DNA of 64,000 nt from Clostridium tagluense (GTDB taxonomy: Bacteria; Bacillota; Clostridia; Clostridiales; Clostridiaceae), in NCBI RefSeq assembly GCF_003865095.1, contig NZ_BHYK01000001.1, positions 124,001 to 188,000 on the forward strand, written 5' to 3'. The notes under the pieces were generated by a model. That model was not told the origin of the DNA. It ran no database searches and saw nothing but the letters and a program-made list of their open reading frames with translations. Positions 17,519 to 24,867 of the stretch are shown here, piece by piece. Numbering within the stretch: position 1 is the first letter of the stretch; each line of letters opens with the position of its first letter. The translations under genes and the position numbers were made by a program.

Positions 17519-17737
17519 GTGGGGAAAAACAAAGATGATATGTACATGGAAGAAAGTGAAATCATTGATCCACAGGAATCCACTGTAGAGGAATATGATA
17601 TGAGGCTTGAGAGGATGGAGGAGGAGGTTAAAAAACTTAAAAAAATAAAGAAAAGACAAAAGAAACTTAGAGAATTAGAATTTGAGCAAAAAGAAATATT
17701 AAAGAAGATGGACAAAAACTATAAAAAGAATAGATAG
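17519..17737 (+). CDS. Short coiled-coil protein in the CotS cluster
   Basis: A 72-residue, highly charged protein. GTG 17519 is the start because GGGAGG lies about eight bases upstream; an in-frame ATG at 17504 has no ribosome site. Residues about 25-70 form an almost unbroken heptad-like helix rich in Glu, Lys, Leu and Arg (RLERMEEEVKKLKKI), so a coiled coil is likely. There is no recognisable domain. Its position between an intact CotS kinase and a degenerate one suggests a structural or bridging role in the coat, which is inference. Confidence 0.7.
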   Translation: MGKNKDDMYMEESEIIDPQESTVEEYDMRLERMEEEVKKLKKIKKRQKKLRELEFEQKEILKKMDKNYKKNR

Positions 17738-17786
17738 TATTTGAATATTATAGGGCAATTAATAGATCTAATTAGAGGTGGTGCCA

Positions 17787-18551
17787 GTGGCAATAAGCAT
17801 CTATAATGATTTTTCAGACTATATGCTGTTTAAAGGTATTAAAAATGTACAAACAACTGATTTTAAATATAAAAATATAGATGTAGACATAACTGAAGAC
17901 TTAGTAATAAAGCAGTTTGATGCTATTTATGATTTTCATCAAAAATCTTGGGGCTTTAATGGATATCTCAGGAATAGGTTAAATAATAATACAGGAAAAA
18001 TAATAGAAGAATATAAGATTTATATTAAAAAACTGGTTTCTGATATAAATAACATTAAAAGAGATGAACCTAAAAATCCCTTTGAAGAGTTAATTATTGA
18101 ATATGGAGAAGGAGCTGTAAAAAGAGGGCAGGCCTGTATAAGCGCAGTATATCAAACAGATTATATAGGGATTATATCAAGAAGTATGAAAAGAAATGAG
18201 GTATGCCTCGGCAATACGGATTTTCAAAACCTTCAAAAGGAAAATTATACTTACGTGGTTAGTTTCGAACATTGTAGTTATAACGTGGTGGAAATGGATT
18301 GTTTTATTTTGCTAAGTAAATTAAGAAGAAAGGGAGCAAAGCTTGATTTCCAAAGACTTGCTCGCGAATTTTGCTATATAGAAGGATTAGATACAAGTAG
18401 CTCCGAATTTATAACAGCCTTAGTTTCTTATCCGCATGAATTTATGAAATGTTGCAATAAATATAGAGAAGGTAAAAATAAGGATTACGAGGATAGGTTT
18501 TATAAAAAGCTTTCAAAAGCCTTAATTCAAGATGGAGATTCCTTATTTTAA
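17787..18551 (+). CDS. Putative CotS-family pseudokinase
   Basis: A 254-residue protein. The GTG at 17787 follows AGAGGTGG; upstream GTG codons overlap that site. The C-terminal half aligns with CotS: VCLGNTDFQN stands where CotS has FCHHDYAHHN, and SFEH stands where it has DFDY. The catalytic His/Asp are therefore L141 and N143, and the metal-binding Asp pair is S159/E161, while N148 is kept. About 65 residues of the usual N-lobe are missing. The tail (ALVSYPHEFMKCCNKY) matches the CotS ending. It is likely catalytically dead. This family assignment is my own alignment by eye. Confidence 0.65.
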   Translation: MAISIYNDFSDYMLFKGIKNVQTTDFKYKNIDVDITEDLVIKQFDAIYDFHQKSWGFNGYLRNRLNNNTGKIIEEYKIYIKKLVSDINNIKRDEPKNPFEELIIEYGEGAVKRGQACISAVYQTDYIGIISRSMKRNEVCLGNTDFQNLQKENYTYVVSFEHCSYNVVEMDCFILLSKLRRKGAKLDFQRLAREFCYIEGLDTSSSEFITALVSYPHEFMKCCNKYREGKNKDYEDRFYKKLSKALIQDGDSLF

Positions 18552-18580
18552 ATTAAAAAGGTCATAATAAAAAAACAAAA

Positions 18581-18615
18581 TATTGCAGATTCGAAGGTGA
18601 TGAATAGCTGCAATA
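18581..18615 (+). repeat. Intergenic stem-loop related to the dispersed element
   Basis: Perfect 8-base arms TATTGCAG and CTGCAATA (18581-18588, 18608-18615) enclose a loop containing TTCGAAG and GATGAA. The same arm and loop words recur at 42655-42685 upstream of rho. It precedes the second CotS gene by about 25 bases. Confidence 0.5.
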
Positions 18616-18639
18616 GGCACGAGTTGAAGAGGTGAGAAT

Positions 18640-19695
18640 ATGTTAGACGTTAGATATAAAGATAAAACTTATTTAAGTAAATATGATTTAGATGTAAATC
18701 TATTTAGTGAATTCGATTTATTGGTCAGCGATGTTATTCCAGTAAGGAAAGTATTTATACTTAATACGGATAAAGGTGATAAGGTCTTAAAAAAAGTGAG
18801 CTACAGCGTTTCTCTACTTGAATTTATTAATTATGGCATTGAGTATATCAAAAGTAATAATTTTAATAGAATTATTGAATTTGAAAAGGCGAAAAATAAT
18901 AATATATATGTTCCTTGGAAAGATGATATATATTGTATCATGAATTTAGTGGAGGGGAGGGAGTGTGAGTATAGCAATCCAGTAGATGTTATGTTAACAT
19001 CTAGGGCATTAGCTGAGCTTCACAGAGCGTCGGAGGGGCTTATTAATGAAGAGGCATTCAAAATGCTATTAGTAAAAAATCAAAAGCGGTATTTATCTGG
19101 AAAGATAATACAAAATTTTAATAAAAAATTAGGGGAGCTTAGGTTTTTTAAAAGTATAGCAACTCTATACGAAAATAAAAATGAATTTGATTATATATTT
19201 TTAGACAATGAAAAATATTATGAGGAGAATATATTACAAAGTATAAAAATACTGGAACATTCCGAATATTACAATTTATGTAAGGAAAAAGACAAAATTG
19301 TATTCTGTCACCATGACTTAGCTCACCATAATATTTTGATTAATGTGCAGCAAGTATATTTTTTAGACTTTGATTATGCAGTGGTAGATTTAAAGGTACA
19401 TGATATTTGTAATTTTATAAATAAAGCCATTAAAAATTTCGCTTATGATATAGAAAAATGCCATAGCATTTTAAATGAATATACATCAGTAAATCCATTA
19501 GAACATCGGGAACTAGAGGTATTGTATGGTATGCTTAGCTTCCCAGAGGATTTTTACAGTATAGCAAGAGATTATTATACAAGGAAAAAACAGTGGAGTG
19601 AAGATGTGTTTTTAAGCAGATTAAAAAGCAAGGTGGAGTATAGAGAAAATAGAGAAGAGTTTTTAGAGGCTTTTAAAAATCATTATAATTGTTAG
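18640..19695 (+). CDS. CotS-family spore coat protein, kinase fold, copy 2
   Basis: A 351-residue CotS paralogue starting at ATG 18640 behind GAAGAGGTG. The catalytic loop H224-H-D226-L-A-H-H-N231 and the metal motif D243-F-D245-Y are both intact. A Trp/Tyr-rich C-terminal helix (FPEDFYSIARDYYTRKKQW) is shared with the other copies. It ends the plus-strand run cotS1, coiled-coil, pseudokinase, cotS2. The substrate is unknown. Confidence 0.82.
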   Translation: MLDVRYKDKTYLSKYDLDVNLFSEFDLLVSDVIPVRKVFILNTDKGDKVLKKVSYSVSLLEFINYGIEYIKSNNFNRIIEFEKAKNNNIYVPWKDDIYCIMNLVEGRECEYSNPVDVMLTSRALAELHRASEGLINEEAFKMLLVKNQKRYLSGKIIQNFNKKLGELRFFKSIATLYENKNEFDYIFLDNEKYYEENILQSIKILEHSEYYNLCKEKDKIVFCHHDLAHHNILINVQQVYFLDFDYAVVDLKVHDICNFINKAIKNFAYDIEKCHSILNEYTSVNPLEHRELEVLYGMLSFPEDFYSIARDYYTRKKQWSEDVFLSRLKSKVEYRENREEFLEAFKNHYNC

Positions 19696-19700
19696 CTAAG

Positions 19701-19737
19701 AATCCCTTTGTAGTTCTAAATAAACTATAAAGGGATT
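19701..19737 (+). terminator. Hairpin after CotS copy 2
   Basis: 15-base arms (19701-19715 and 19723-19737) with a single wobble form a stable stem after the stop codon. The following bases are only weakly T-rich. Confidence 0.65.
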
Positions 19738-19742
19738 TAATC

Positions 19743-19796
19743 AGGCATCTTCATAAAACAACTAGACCATATATTAGTTGTTTTATGAAGATGCCT
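19743..19796. repeat. Perfect 22-bp inverted repeat between convergent genes
   Basis: Arms at 19743-19764 and 19775-19796 are exact reverse complements with a 10-base loop. Neither strand has a U tract after it. It separates CotS copy 2 from the convergent GT4 gene and may act as a bidirectional transcription or RNA-stability block. Confidence 0.7.
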
Positions 19797-19803
19797 AACA
19801 ATG

Positions 19804-20931
19804 TTATTTATTTAACAATATATTTCTATATGCTTTTAGAGTATCGGTGGCAGTATGTTCCCAAGTTAGAGTCGAGGCTCTTTTTAAACCTTTACTTATA
19901 AGCGATTGTCTTAAGTCATTATCAAGGAGCACATTATACATTTTTTCACTTAAGTCAACAATATCATATGGATTTACAAGCAGCGTTGAATCTTTAACTA
20001 TTTCAGGAATTGAAGTAACATTTGAGGCAATTACAGGGACGCCACATGCCATTGCTTCAATTGGTGGTAATCCAAAACCTTCATAAAAAGAAGGATATAC
20101 AAAGAGCTGGCAAGCATTATACATGAAGGGGATATGGTCCATAGATATAAACCCTGGGAAAATAACACTATTTTCAATATGCAGCTCTTCTGCTCTTTTT
20201 TTATACATATCGTAGGATTTACCTTTGCTACCTGCAATGACGAGTTTCATATCTTTTTTTAATTTTGGTAGGAGTAGGCTAAAGGATTCTAGTAATCCAA
20301 GAATATTCTTTCTAGGACTAAATCCTCCAATATATAGAATATAATCTCCTGATATAGAATAATTTTTCTCAATAATAGATTTACTAAGAGTTTTATCATA
20401 GGGTTTATAAATATCTTCACTAGCTAAATAAGTAACATATATTTTTTCTTTTGGAAAGTTAAAAGCGGAAGCAATATCTTGCTTTGAATATTCAGACACG
20501 GTAATTATTCCATCGCATAGTGAGATAATATTGGGTAATTTTTCGTTGAAAATTTTCAAATATTGTTCTCCAACTGTATCTGGCATTTTATAGGGTATAA
20601 CATCATGTAGTGTAATAACAAAGGGACAATCTTTATCTGAAGGTAACCCAATACCATTTTGAGGAACGTGGTATATGTCCATGTTTTTGTCTATTAATGG
20701 GTTAGGAATATTCACCTCATTCCAGAAGTTATTTTGATTTTCTTGTTTAATGTTTCTTATGTGAAAATTTTCCCTAAAAGGTATGTCAAGCATACAATCC
20801 TTTGGTACAAAAAGCGAATAATCATTATAATTGTCTATTTTATTTAAAGAGTGAATTAGTTGGTAACAATAAGTTCCTATACCAGTTCCCCTATACCATT
20901 TTGCAGCTCTTGCATCGATTCCAATTTTCAT
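19804..20931 (-). CDS. Spore-coat-associated GT4 glycosyltransferase 2
   Basis: A 375-residue GT4 enzyme with AAGGAG seven bases before its ATG. It is a clear paralogue of the enzyme at 15162: MKIGIDARAAKWYRGTGIGTY, HDVIPYKMP, LYIGGFSPRKN and EGFGLPPIEAMACG match motif for motif. The gene diverges from CotS copy 3, repeating the GT4/cotS divergent layout found at 15.2-17.5 kb, so the island probably arose by duplication of a GT4-cotS unit. The glycan it builds is not predictable. Confidence 0.82.
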   Translation of the reverse strand: MKIGIDARAAKWYRGTGIGTYCYQLIHSLNKIDNYNDYSLFVPKDCMLDIPFRENFHIRNIKQENQNNFWNEVNIPNPLIDKNMDIYHVPQNGIGLPSDKDCPFVITLHDVIPYKMPDTVGEQYLKIFNEKLPNIISLCDGIITVSEYSKQDIASAFNFPKEKIYVTYLASEDIYKPYDKTLSKSIIEKNYSISGDYILYIGGFSPRKNILGLLESFSLLLPKLKKDMKLVIAGSKGKSYDMYKKRAEELHIENSVIFPGFISMDHIPFMYNACQLFVYPSFYEGFGLPPIEAMACGVPVIASNVTSIPEIVKDSTLLVNPYDIVDLSEKMYNVLLDNDLRQSLISKGLKRASTLTWEHTATDTLKAYRNILLNK

Positions 20932-21073
20932 TTTAAGACTCCTTAAATACTGATTGATATATGAATATACTTTATTATATTAAAAGAAATCATAAATGTT
21001 ATTAAAACATATAAGAATATATTCTAAAAAAAAATATTAGTAATATAAATTATAAGGGGAGGGGATGAGTAAC

Positions 21074-22078
21074 ATGATGAGGGAATTTGAAATTGAAAGA
21101 CAATATGGTATTAAAATAGAAAGTATACGTCCCAACAAGGGAGTATATTTGCTAAAAACGGATGATGGAGCTAAATGTCTAAAGAAAATCAATTATGGAA
21201 CACAAAAACTTTTGTTTGTATACGGAGCTAAAGAGCATCTTGTAAATAATGGATTTGACAAGTTGGATAGATATTTTTTGAATACTGAAGGAAATCCTTA
21301 TGCCTTAGTTAATGAAGATATTTATACACTATCCTCATGGATAGATGGTCGTGAATGTGATTTCCACGATGAGAAGGATTTGACTTTCGCAGCGAAACAA
21401 TTAGCATATATGCATATTGCATCTAAGGGATATGAACCACCAGAAAATAGTAAGCTAAAAACGGATCTTGGAAGATGGCCTCATTTAATGGAAAAAAGAA
21501 TAAAGTCCTTTGATAAAATGAAAGACATGATTAGAAAAAAGAAGAATTTAAAAACTGATTTTGATATTAATTATATTAAGAGTGTGGATGCTCAAAAGGA
21601 GCTCGGAAAAAGAGCTATGGCAATACTCGATGATTCCATGTACTTTGATATATGCAGGCAAACGGAAGAAGAAAAAGGGTTTTGCCACCATGATTATACA
21701 CATCATAATATTATTTTTGATAAAAATAATGATGTCAACATAATTGATTTTGATTACTGCAAAAGAGAAGTGAAAGCATTTGATTTATCTAATTTTTTAA
21801 TTAAAGTGCTTAAAAAGCAGGATTGGGACATAAAATATGCTGAAATAATACTCCAGGCATATAGTAGTGTAAATCCTCTGTTAGAAGAAGAGTATAGGCT
21901 TATATATGCATTTTTAGTATTTCCACAACGTTACTGGAGGCTTTGCAATAGATATTATTATAATGAAGTTACTTGGATTCAAAATACCTTTAACAAGAAG
22001 ATGGAGGAGTTAATTTCTGAAAAAGAAAAGTGTATGGCATTTATTGAAGAATATAAGAAAGTCTTCAATCAAAAGTAG
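21074..22078 (+). CDS. CotS-family spore coat protein, kinase fold, copy 3
   Basis: A 334-residue CotS paralogue. ATG 21074 gives good spacing from AGGGGAGGGG; ATG 21065 would abut it. The catalytic loop is H205-H-D207-Y-T-H-H-N212 and the metal motif D225-F-D227-Y, so the site is intact. Like the other copies it ends in a Trp/Tyr-rich helix (FPQRYWRLCNRYYYN). A strong hairpin terminator follows and closes the spore-coat island. Confidence 0.83.
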   Translation: MMREFEIERQYGIKIESIRPNKGVYLLKTDDGAKCLKKINYGTQKLLFVYGAKEHLVNNGFDKLDRYFLNTEGNPYALVNEDIYTLSSWIDGRECDFHDEKDLTFAAKQLAYMHIASKGYEPPENSKLKTDLGRWPHLMEKRIKSFDKMKDMIRKKKNLKTDFDINYIKSVDAQKELGKRAMAILDDSMYFDICRQTEEEKGFCHHDYTHHNIIFDKNNDVNIIDFDYCKREVKAFDLSNFLIKVLKKQDWDIKYAEIILQAYSSVNPLLEEEYRLIYAFLVFPQRYWRLCNRYYYNEVTWIQNTFNKKMEELISEKEKCMAFIEEYKKVFNQK

Positions 22079-22095
22079 TACATTTACCATTATGT

Positions 22096-22138
22096 AATAA
22101 TGTCATGTAAATAAATTATTTACATGGCATTATTATTT
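22096..22138 (+). terminator. Terminator after CotS copy 3
   Basis: 19-base arms (22096-22114 and 22116-22134) with one G-U pair are followed by ATTTTA. Confidence 0.75.
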
Positions 22139-22151
22139 TATGAAAGAAAAA

Positions 22152-22180
22152 TTGACAAATAGTATCAGGTACTATACAAT
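22152..22180 (+). promoter_or_regulatory. Near-consensus sigma-A promoter with an internal dyad
   Basis: TTGACA (22152-22157), a 17-base spacer and TACAAT (22175-22180) drive the DUF975 gene. The spacer holds the inverted repeat TAGTA-TCAGG-TACTA, placed where a repressor dimer could block polymerase. Confidence 0.75.
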
Positions 22181-22249
22181 CACCTTTAATAGTATAGATT
22201 GCCATTTAAGGCAAATAATAAAATGGAAATAACGCAAGGGGGAATATAC

Positions 22250-22996
22250 ATGTATATTTATTCTTCAAAATTAAAAAGCAATAAGGAAATACGTCGAGAG
22301 GCAAGGGAAGATTTGTCAGGCAATTGGATTGTAGCTATATTAGTATGTATGTTAGCCTGGGTTTTAACAGAAATGCTTACACAGGATCCTCAGATTAAAG
22401 AAAGAGTAACTGGTGTTATTAATAATCCTATACATGGAATATTTGAATATTGGACGACAAGAAATAATGGGGAGATTCAGAAATTAGGAATACTTATATC
22501 AATAATTATAGGAGGTCCCATATCTTTTGGAGTTTCAAGATTTTTTCTAAATTTAATACGTAATACTAATCCTAAAGTTCAAGATGTTTTTATGGGTTTT
22601 AAATATTTTTTCGAAACATTTTTGTTGAATTTATTAATGGGTATATTTATATTGTTATGGACTTTACTGCTTATAATACCTGGAATAGTTGTTGGTTTAA
22701 GTTATGCAATGGCATACTATATATTAATAGACAATCCGGAATTGAGCGCTATGGATGCTATAAACCGTAGCAAAGATATGATGGATGGACAAAAATGGAA
22801 GCTATTTAGTTTATATTTAAGCTTTGTAGGGTGGTTTATATTGTGTTTGTTAACTTTAGGCATAGGGTTTATATGGCTTAACCCCTATTTACAAAGATCC
22901 TTAGCCGGTTTTTATCAAGATTTAAAGGATGATTCTAATGATAATTCAGAATATGCAGGTACTGATGAAAACTATAAGGTAAATAGTATCGAATAG
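22250..22996 (+). CDS. DUF975-family integral membrane protein
   Basis: A 248-residue protein from ATG 22250 behind AAGGGGG; an in-frame upstream ATG lacks a ribosome site. The N-terminal SNKEIRREAREDLSGNW is the DUF975 signature, followed by about five membrane segments and a conserved DAINRSKDMMDGQKWKLF loop. The tail is acidic. Function of the family is unknown. It has its own promoter and terminator, so it is a single-gene unit. Confidence 0.82.
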   Translation: MYIYSSKLKSNKEIRREAREDLSGNWIVAILVCMLAWVLTEMLTQDPQIKERVTGVINNPIHGIFEYWTTRNNGEIQKLGILISIIIGGPISFGVSRFFLNLIRNTNPKVQDVFMGFKYFFETFLLNLLMGIFILLWTLLLIIPGIVVGLSYAMAYYILIDNPELSAMDAINRSKDMMDGQKWKLFSLYLSFVGWFILCLLTLGIGFIWLNPYLQRSLAGFYQDLKDDSNDNSEYAGTDENYKVNSIE

Positions 22997-23008
22997 ATTC
23001 AATAAAAG

Positions 23009-23046
23009 TTTCTCCAGTAGTTTAATAAATGGAGAAATTTTTTTTT
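23009..23046 (+). terminator. Terminator after the DUF975 gene
   Basis: Arms TTTCTCCA (23009-23016) and TGGAGAAA (23030-23037) are followed by a run of nine T. Confidence 0.88.
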
Positions 23047-23052
23047 ACTTTC

Positions 23053-23079
23053 ACCTATTAACTATATTTTCATAATATA
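23053..23079 (+). promoter_or_regulatory. Sigma-K-type promoter for yabG
   Basis: AC at 23053, a 16-base spacer and CATAATATA at 23071-23079 match the sigma-K pattern. yabG is a sigma-K gene in Bacillus subtilis, which supports the assignment. Confidence 0.65.
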
Positions 23080-23108
23080 TATTACAAGCTTAATATGGAG
23101 ATGATATT

Positions 23109-24023
23109 GTGAAAATAGGGGATATTGTAGTAAGAAAATCATATGGTGGAGACATTACATTTAAAATAATAGACATTATGTTTGTAAATAATGCGGATGT
23201 GTATTTACTTAAGGGAATAAATTTAAGAATTGAAGCAGATTCTTTAAGTGAGGATTTACAATTAGTATCAGAAGACAACGTTGGTGAAATTGATAAGGTC
23301 TTTAATAAAAAAGTAAATGCAACTATTAAAAAAATATTAATGAGCAGGATTAAAGGGGCTAGAGGATCGGCTATAGATATTAATGGGAAAATTAAAGATC
23401 TGCAGTTAAAACAAGAAAAATACAAGGAATACAAAGAATACAAAAATAAAGAAATGGTCTTTGGGAGACCAGGGAAAATACTACATGTTGATGGGGATGC
23501 AGAATATCTAGAGGTTTGCCTAAAAACATATAAGCAGTTGTCTTTAAACGCTGTAGGAAGAGTAATATCAGAAAAGGACCAGCCAAATGAAATAGTAAAT
23601 TTAGTAAAAGAAATTAAACCAGATATAGTAGTAATTACGGGCCATGATGGTATGATAAAGGGAGTAACTGATTATATAAATTTAAATAGTTACAGAAATT
23701 CAAAGTATTTTGTAGAGTCTGTTATAGCTCTTAGGTCTTATAATAGTAACTATGATGATTTAGTTATATTTGCAGGAGCATGTCAATCTTGTTATGAGTC
23801 AATTTTAGATGCTGGTGCTAATTTTGCTTCATCTCCAAATCGTGTCTTAATTCATTGCTTGGATCCTGTTCTAGTAGCTGAGAAGATAGCATATACAAAT
23901 ATAGAAAATGTTGTAGCCATAGAAGACGTTATACAGAACACTATAACAGGACTAAAAGGCATAGGAGGATTACAAACTAGAGGTAAGTATAGAGAGGGAT
24001 TTCCTAAGTCACAGTATATTTAG
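23109..24023 (+). CDS. yabG: YabG, sporulation-specific coat-processing protease
   Basis: A 304-residue protein with a GTG start nine bases after GGAG. It opens MKIGDIVVRKSYGGDITFKI, has ILHVDGDAEYLEVCLKTYKQL in the middle and VVITGHDGM plus FAGACQSCYES further on, as in the YabG peptidase family. YabG is a cysteine-type protease acting in the mother cell on coat proteins such as SpoIVA and SafA, and on the CspBA preproprotein in Clostridioides. It is monocistronic with its own late promoter and terminator. Confidence 0.93.
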   Translation: MKIGDIVVRKSYGGDITFKIIDIMFVNNADVYLLKGINLRIEADSLSEDLQLVSEDNVGEIDKVFNKKVNATIKKILMSRIKGARGSAIDINGKIKDLQLKQEKYKEYKEYKNKEMVFGRPGKILHVDGDAEYLEVCLKTYKQLSLNAVGRVISEKDQPNEIVNLVKEIKPDIVVITGHDGMIKGVTDYINLNSYRNSKYFVESVIALRSYNSNYDDLVIFAGACQSCYESILDAGANFASSPNRVLIHCLDPVLVAEKIAYTNIENVVAIEDVIQNTITGLKGIGGLQTRGKYREGFPKSQYI

Positions 24024-24077
24024 ATAGCAATAAATCTTAAAATAATATATGGATATTATTTTAAGTACCTAAATGGT

Positions 24078-24106
24078 CTCCCATATTTTGTATGGGAGCT
24101 TTGTTT
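24078..24106 (+). terminator. Terminator after yabG
   Basis: Arms CTCCCATA (24078-24085) and TATGGGAG (24091-24098) are followed by CTTTGTTT. Confidence 0.8.
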
Positions 24107-24262
24107 ATAAAACTGAATATATATATAATTAAAGGAGATACTAGAAAGATTAGTATTTAAAATATATTAGTACCTCATAATGTTAAGCTCCATAAAACAG
24201 AGAAAACTCAATTCTCTGTAGAATAATCTATAAAGGTGTACTTTGTTAACATATAATTAACA

Positions 24263-24292
24263 TTGACAAAATTGTTATATTAGTGATAAAAT
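24263..24292 (+). promoter_or_regulatory. Upstream sigma-A promoter of veg
   Basis: TTGACA (24263-24268), an 18-base spacer and TAAAAT (24287-24292). It lies 41 bases upstream of a second, stronger promoter. Confidence 0.6.
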
Positions 24293-24303
24293 AATAAGTT
24301 TGC

Positions 24304-24332
24304 TTGACAAATATAAAAATACCCTGTATAAT
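24304..24332 (+). promoter_or_regulatory. Consensus sigma-A promoter of veg
   Basis: TTGACA (24304-24309), exactly 17 bases, then TATAAT (24327-24332), a perfect consensus promoter. Transcription should start near 24339, which excludes the ATG at 24338 as the start of veg and supports TTG 24359. Confidence 0.92.
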
Positions 24333-24358
24333 ATAAGATGTGGAGAGAAGGTGTTTAC

Positions 24359-24595
24359 TTGGAACAGATAAATGTATTGACTTCAATAAAAGATGAAATT
24401 GAAAGTCATGTAGGCGAAAGAGTAACATTAAAAGCTAATGGTGGAAGACGAAAAATTCTTGTAGATAATGGAGTTATTGAAAAGACATATGCAAGTATTT
24501 TTGTTATTAGATTAGAAAATGACACCCACAGAACCGTGACATACAGTTATTCAGATGTTTTGACAAAAACAGTTCAAATAGTTTTTGCAGGATAA
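24359..24595 (+). CDS. veg: Veg protein
   Basis: A 78-residue protein read from TTG 24359, eight bases after AGAAGGTG. The sequence VTLKANGGRRK, then SIFVIRLENDTHRTVTYSYSDVLTKTV, identifies Veg. In B. subtilis Veg affects biofilm matrix expression and spore-related processes, and its gene has one of the strongest vegetative promoters, as seen here too. It lies downstream of yabG just as in bacilli and is followed at once by a terminator. Confidence 0.9.
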   Translation: MEQINVLTSIKDEIESHVGERVTLKANGGRRKILVDNGVIEKTYASIFVIRLENDTHRTVTYSYSDVLTKTVQIVFAG

Positions 24596-24624
24596 AACGA
24601 TACTGTACCTTGGTATCGTTTTTT
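24595..24624 (+). terminator. Terminator after veg
   Basis: Nine-base arms AAACGATAC and GTATCGTTT (24595-24603, 24613-24621) run into six T. The hairpin starts at the last base of the stop codon. Confidence 0.9.
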
Positions 24625-24867
24625 ACAATTATAAATTAGTCTGGCACATATTATATAGAATATATTTCGTTATTAATAATGGAATATATTTTACATGATA
24701 TGTGCTTTTTTTTATTTAAATGTAAAATTATGATGAATTTTGAAATACGAATAAAAACATTGAATATCATATTTTATTCACTATTACTATATATATTATA
24801 TAGTAGGTATTTTAAGAGGGTAACAATTCATAAGTGTTGCCACAATAGAAATATGAGGAGGCATAGC

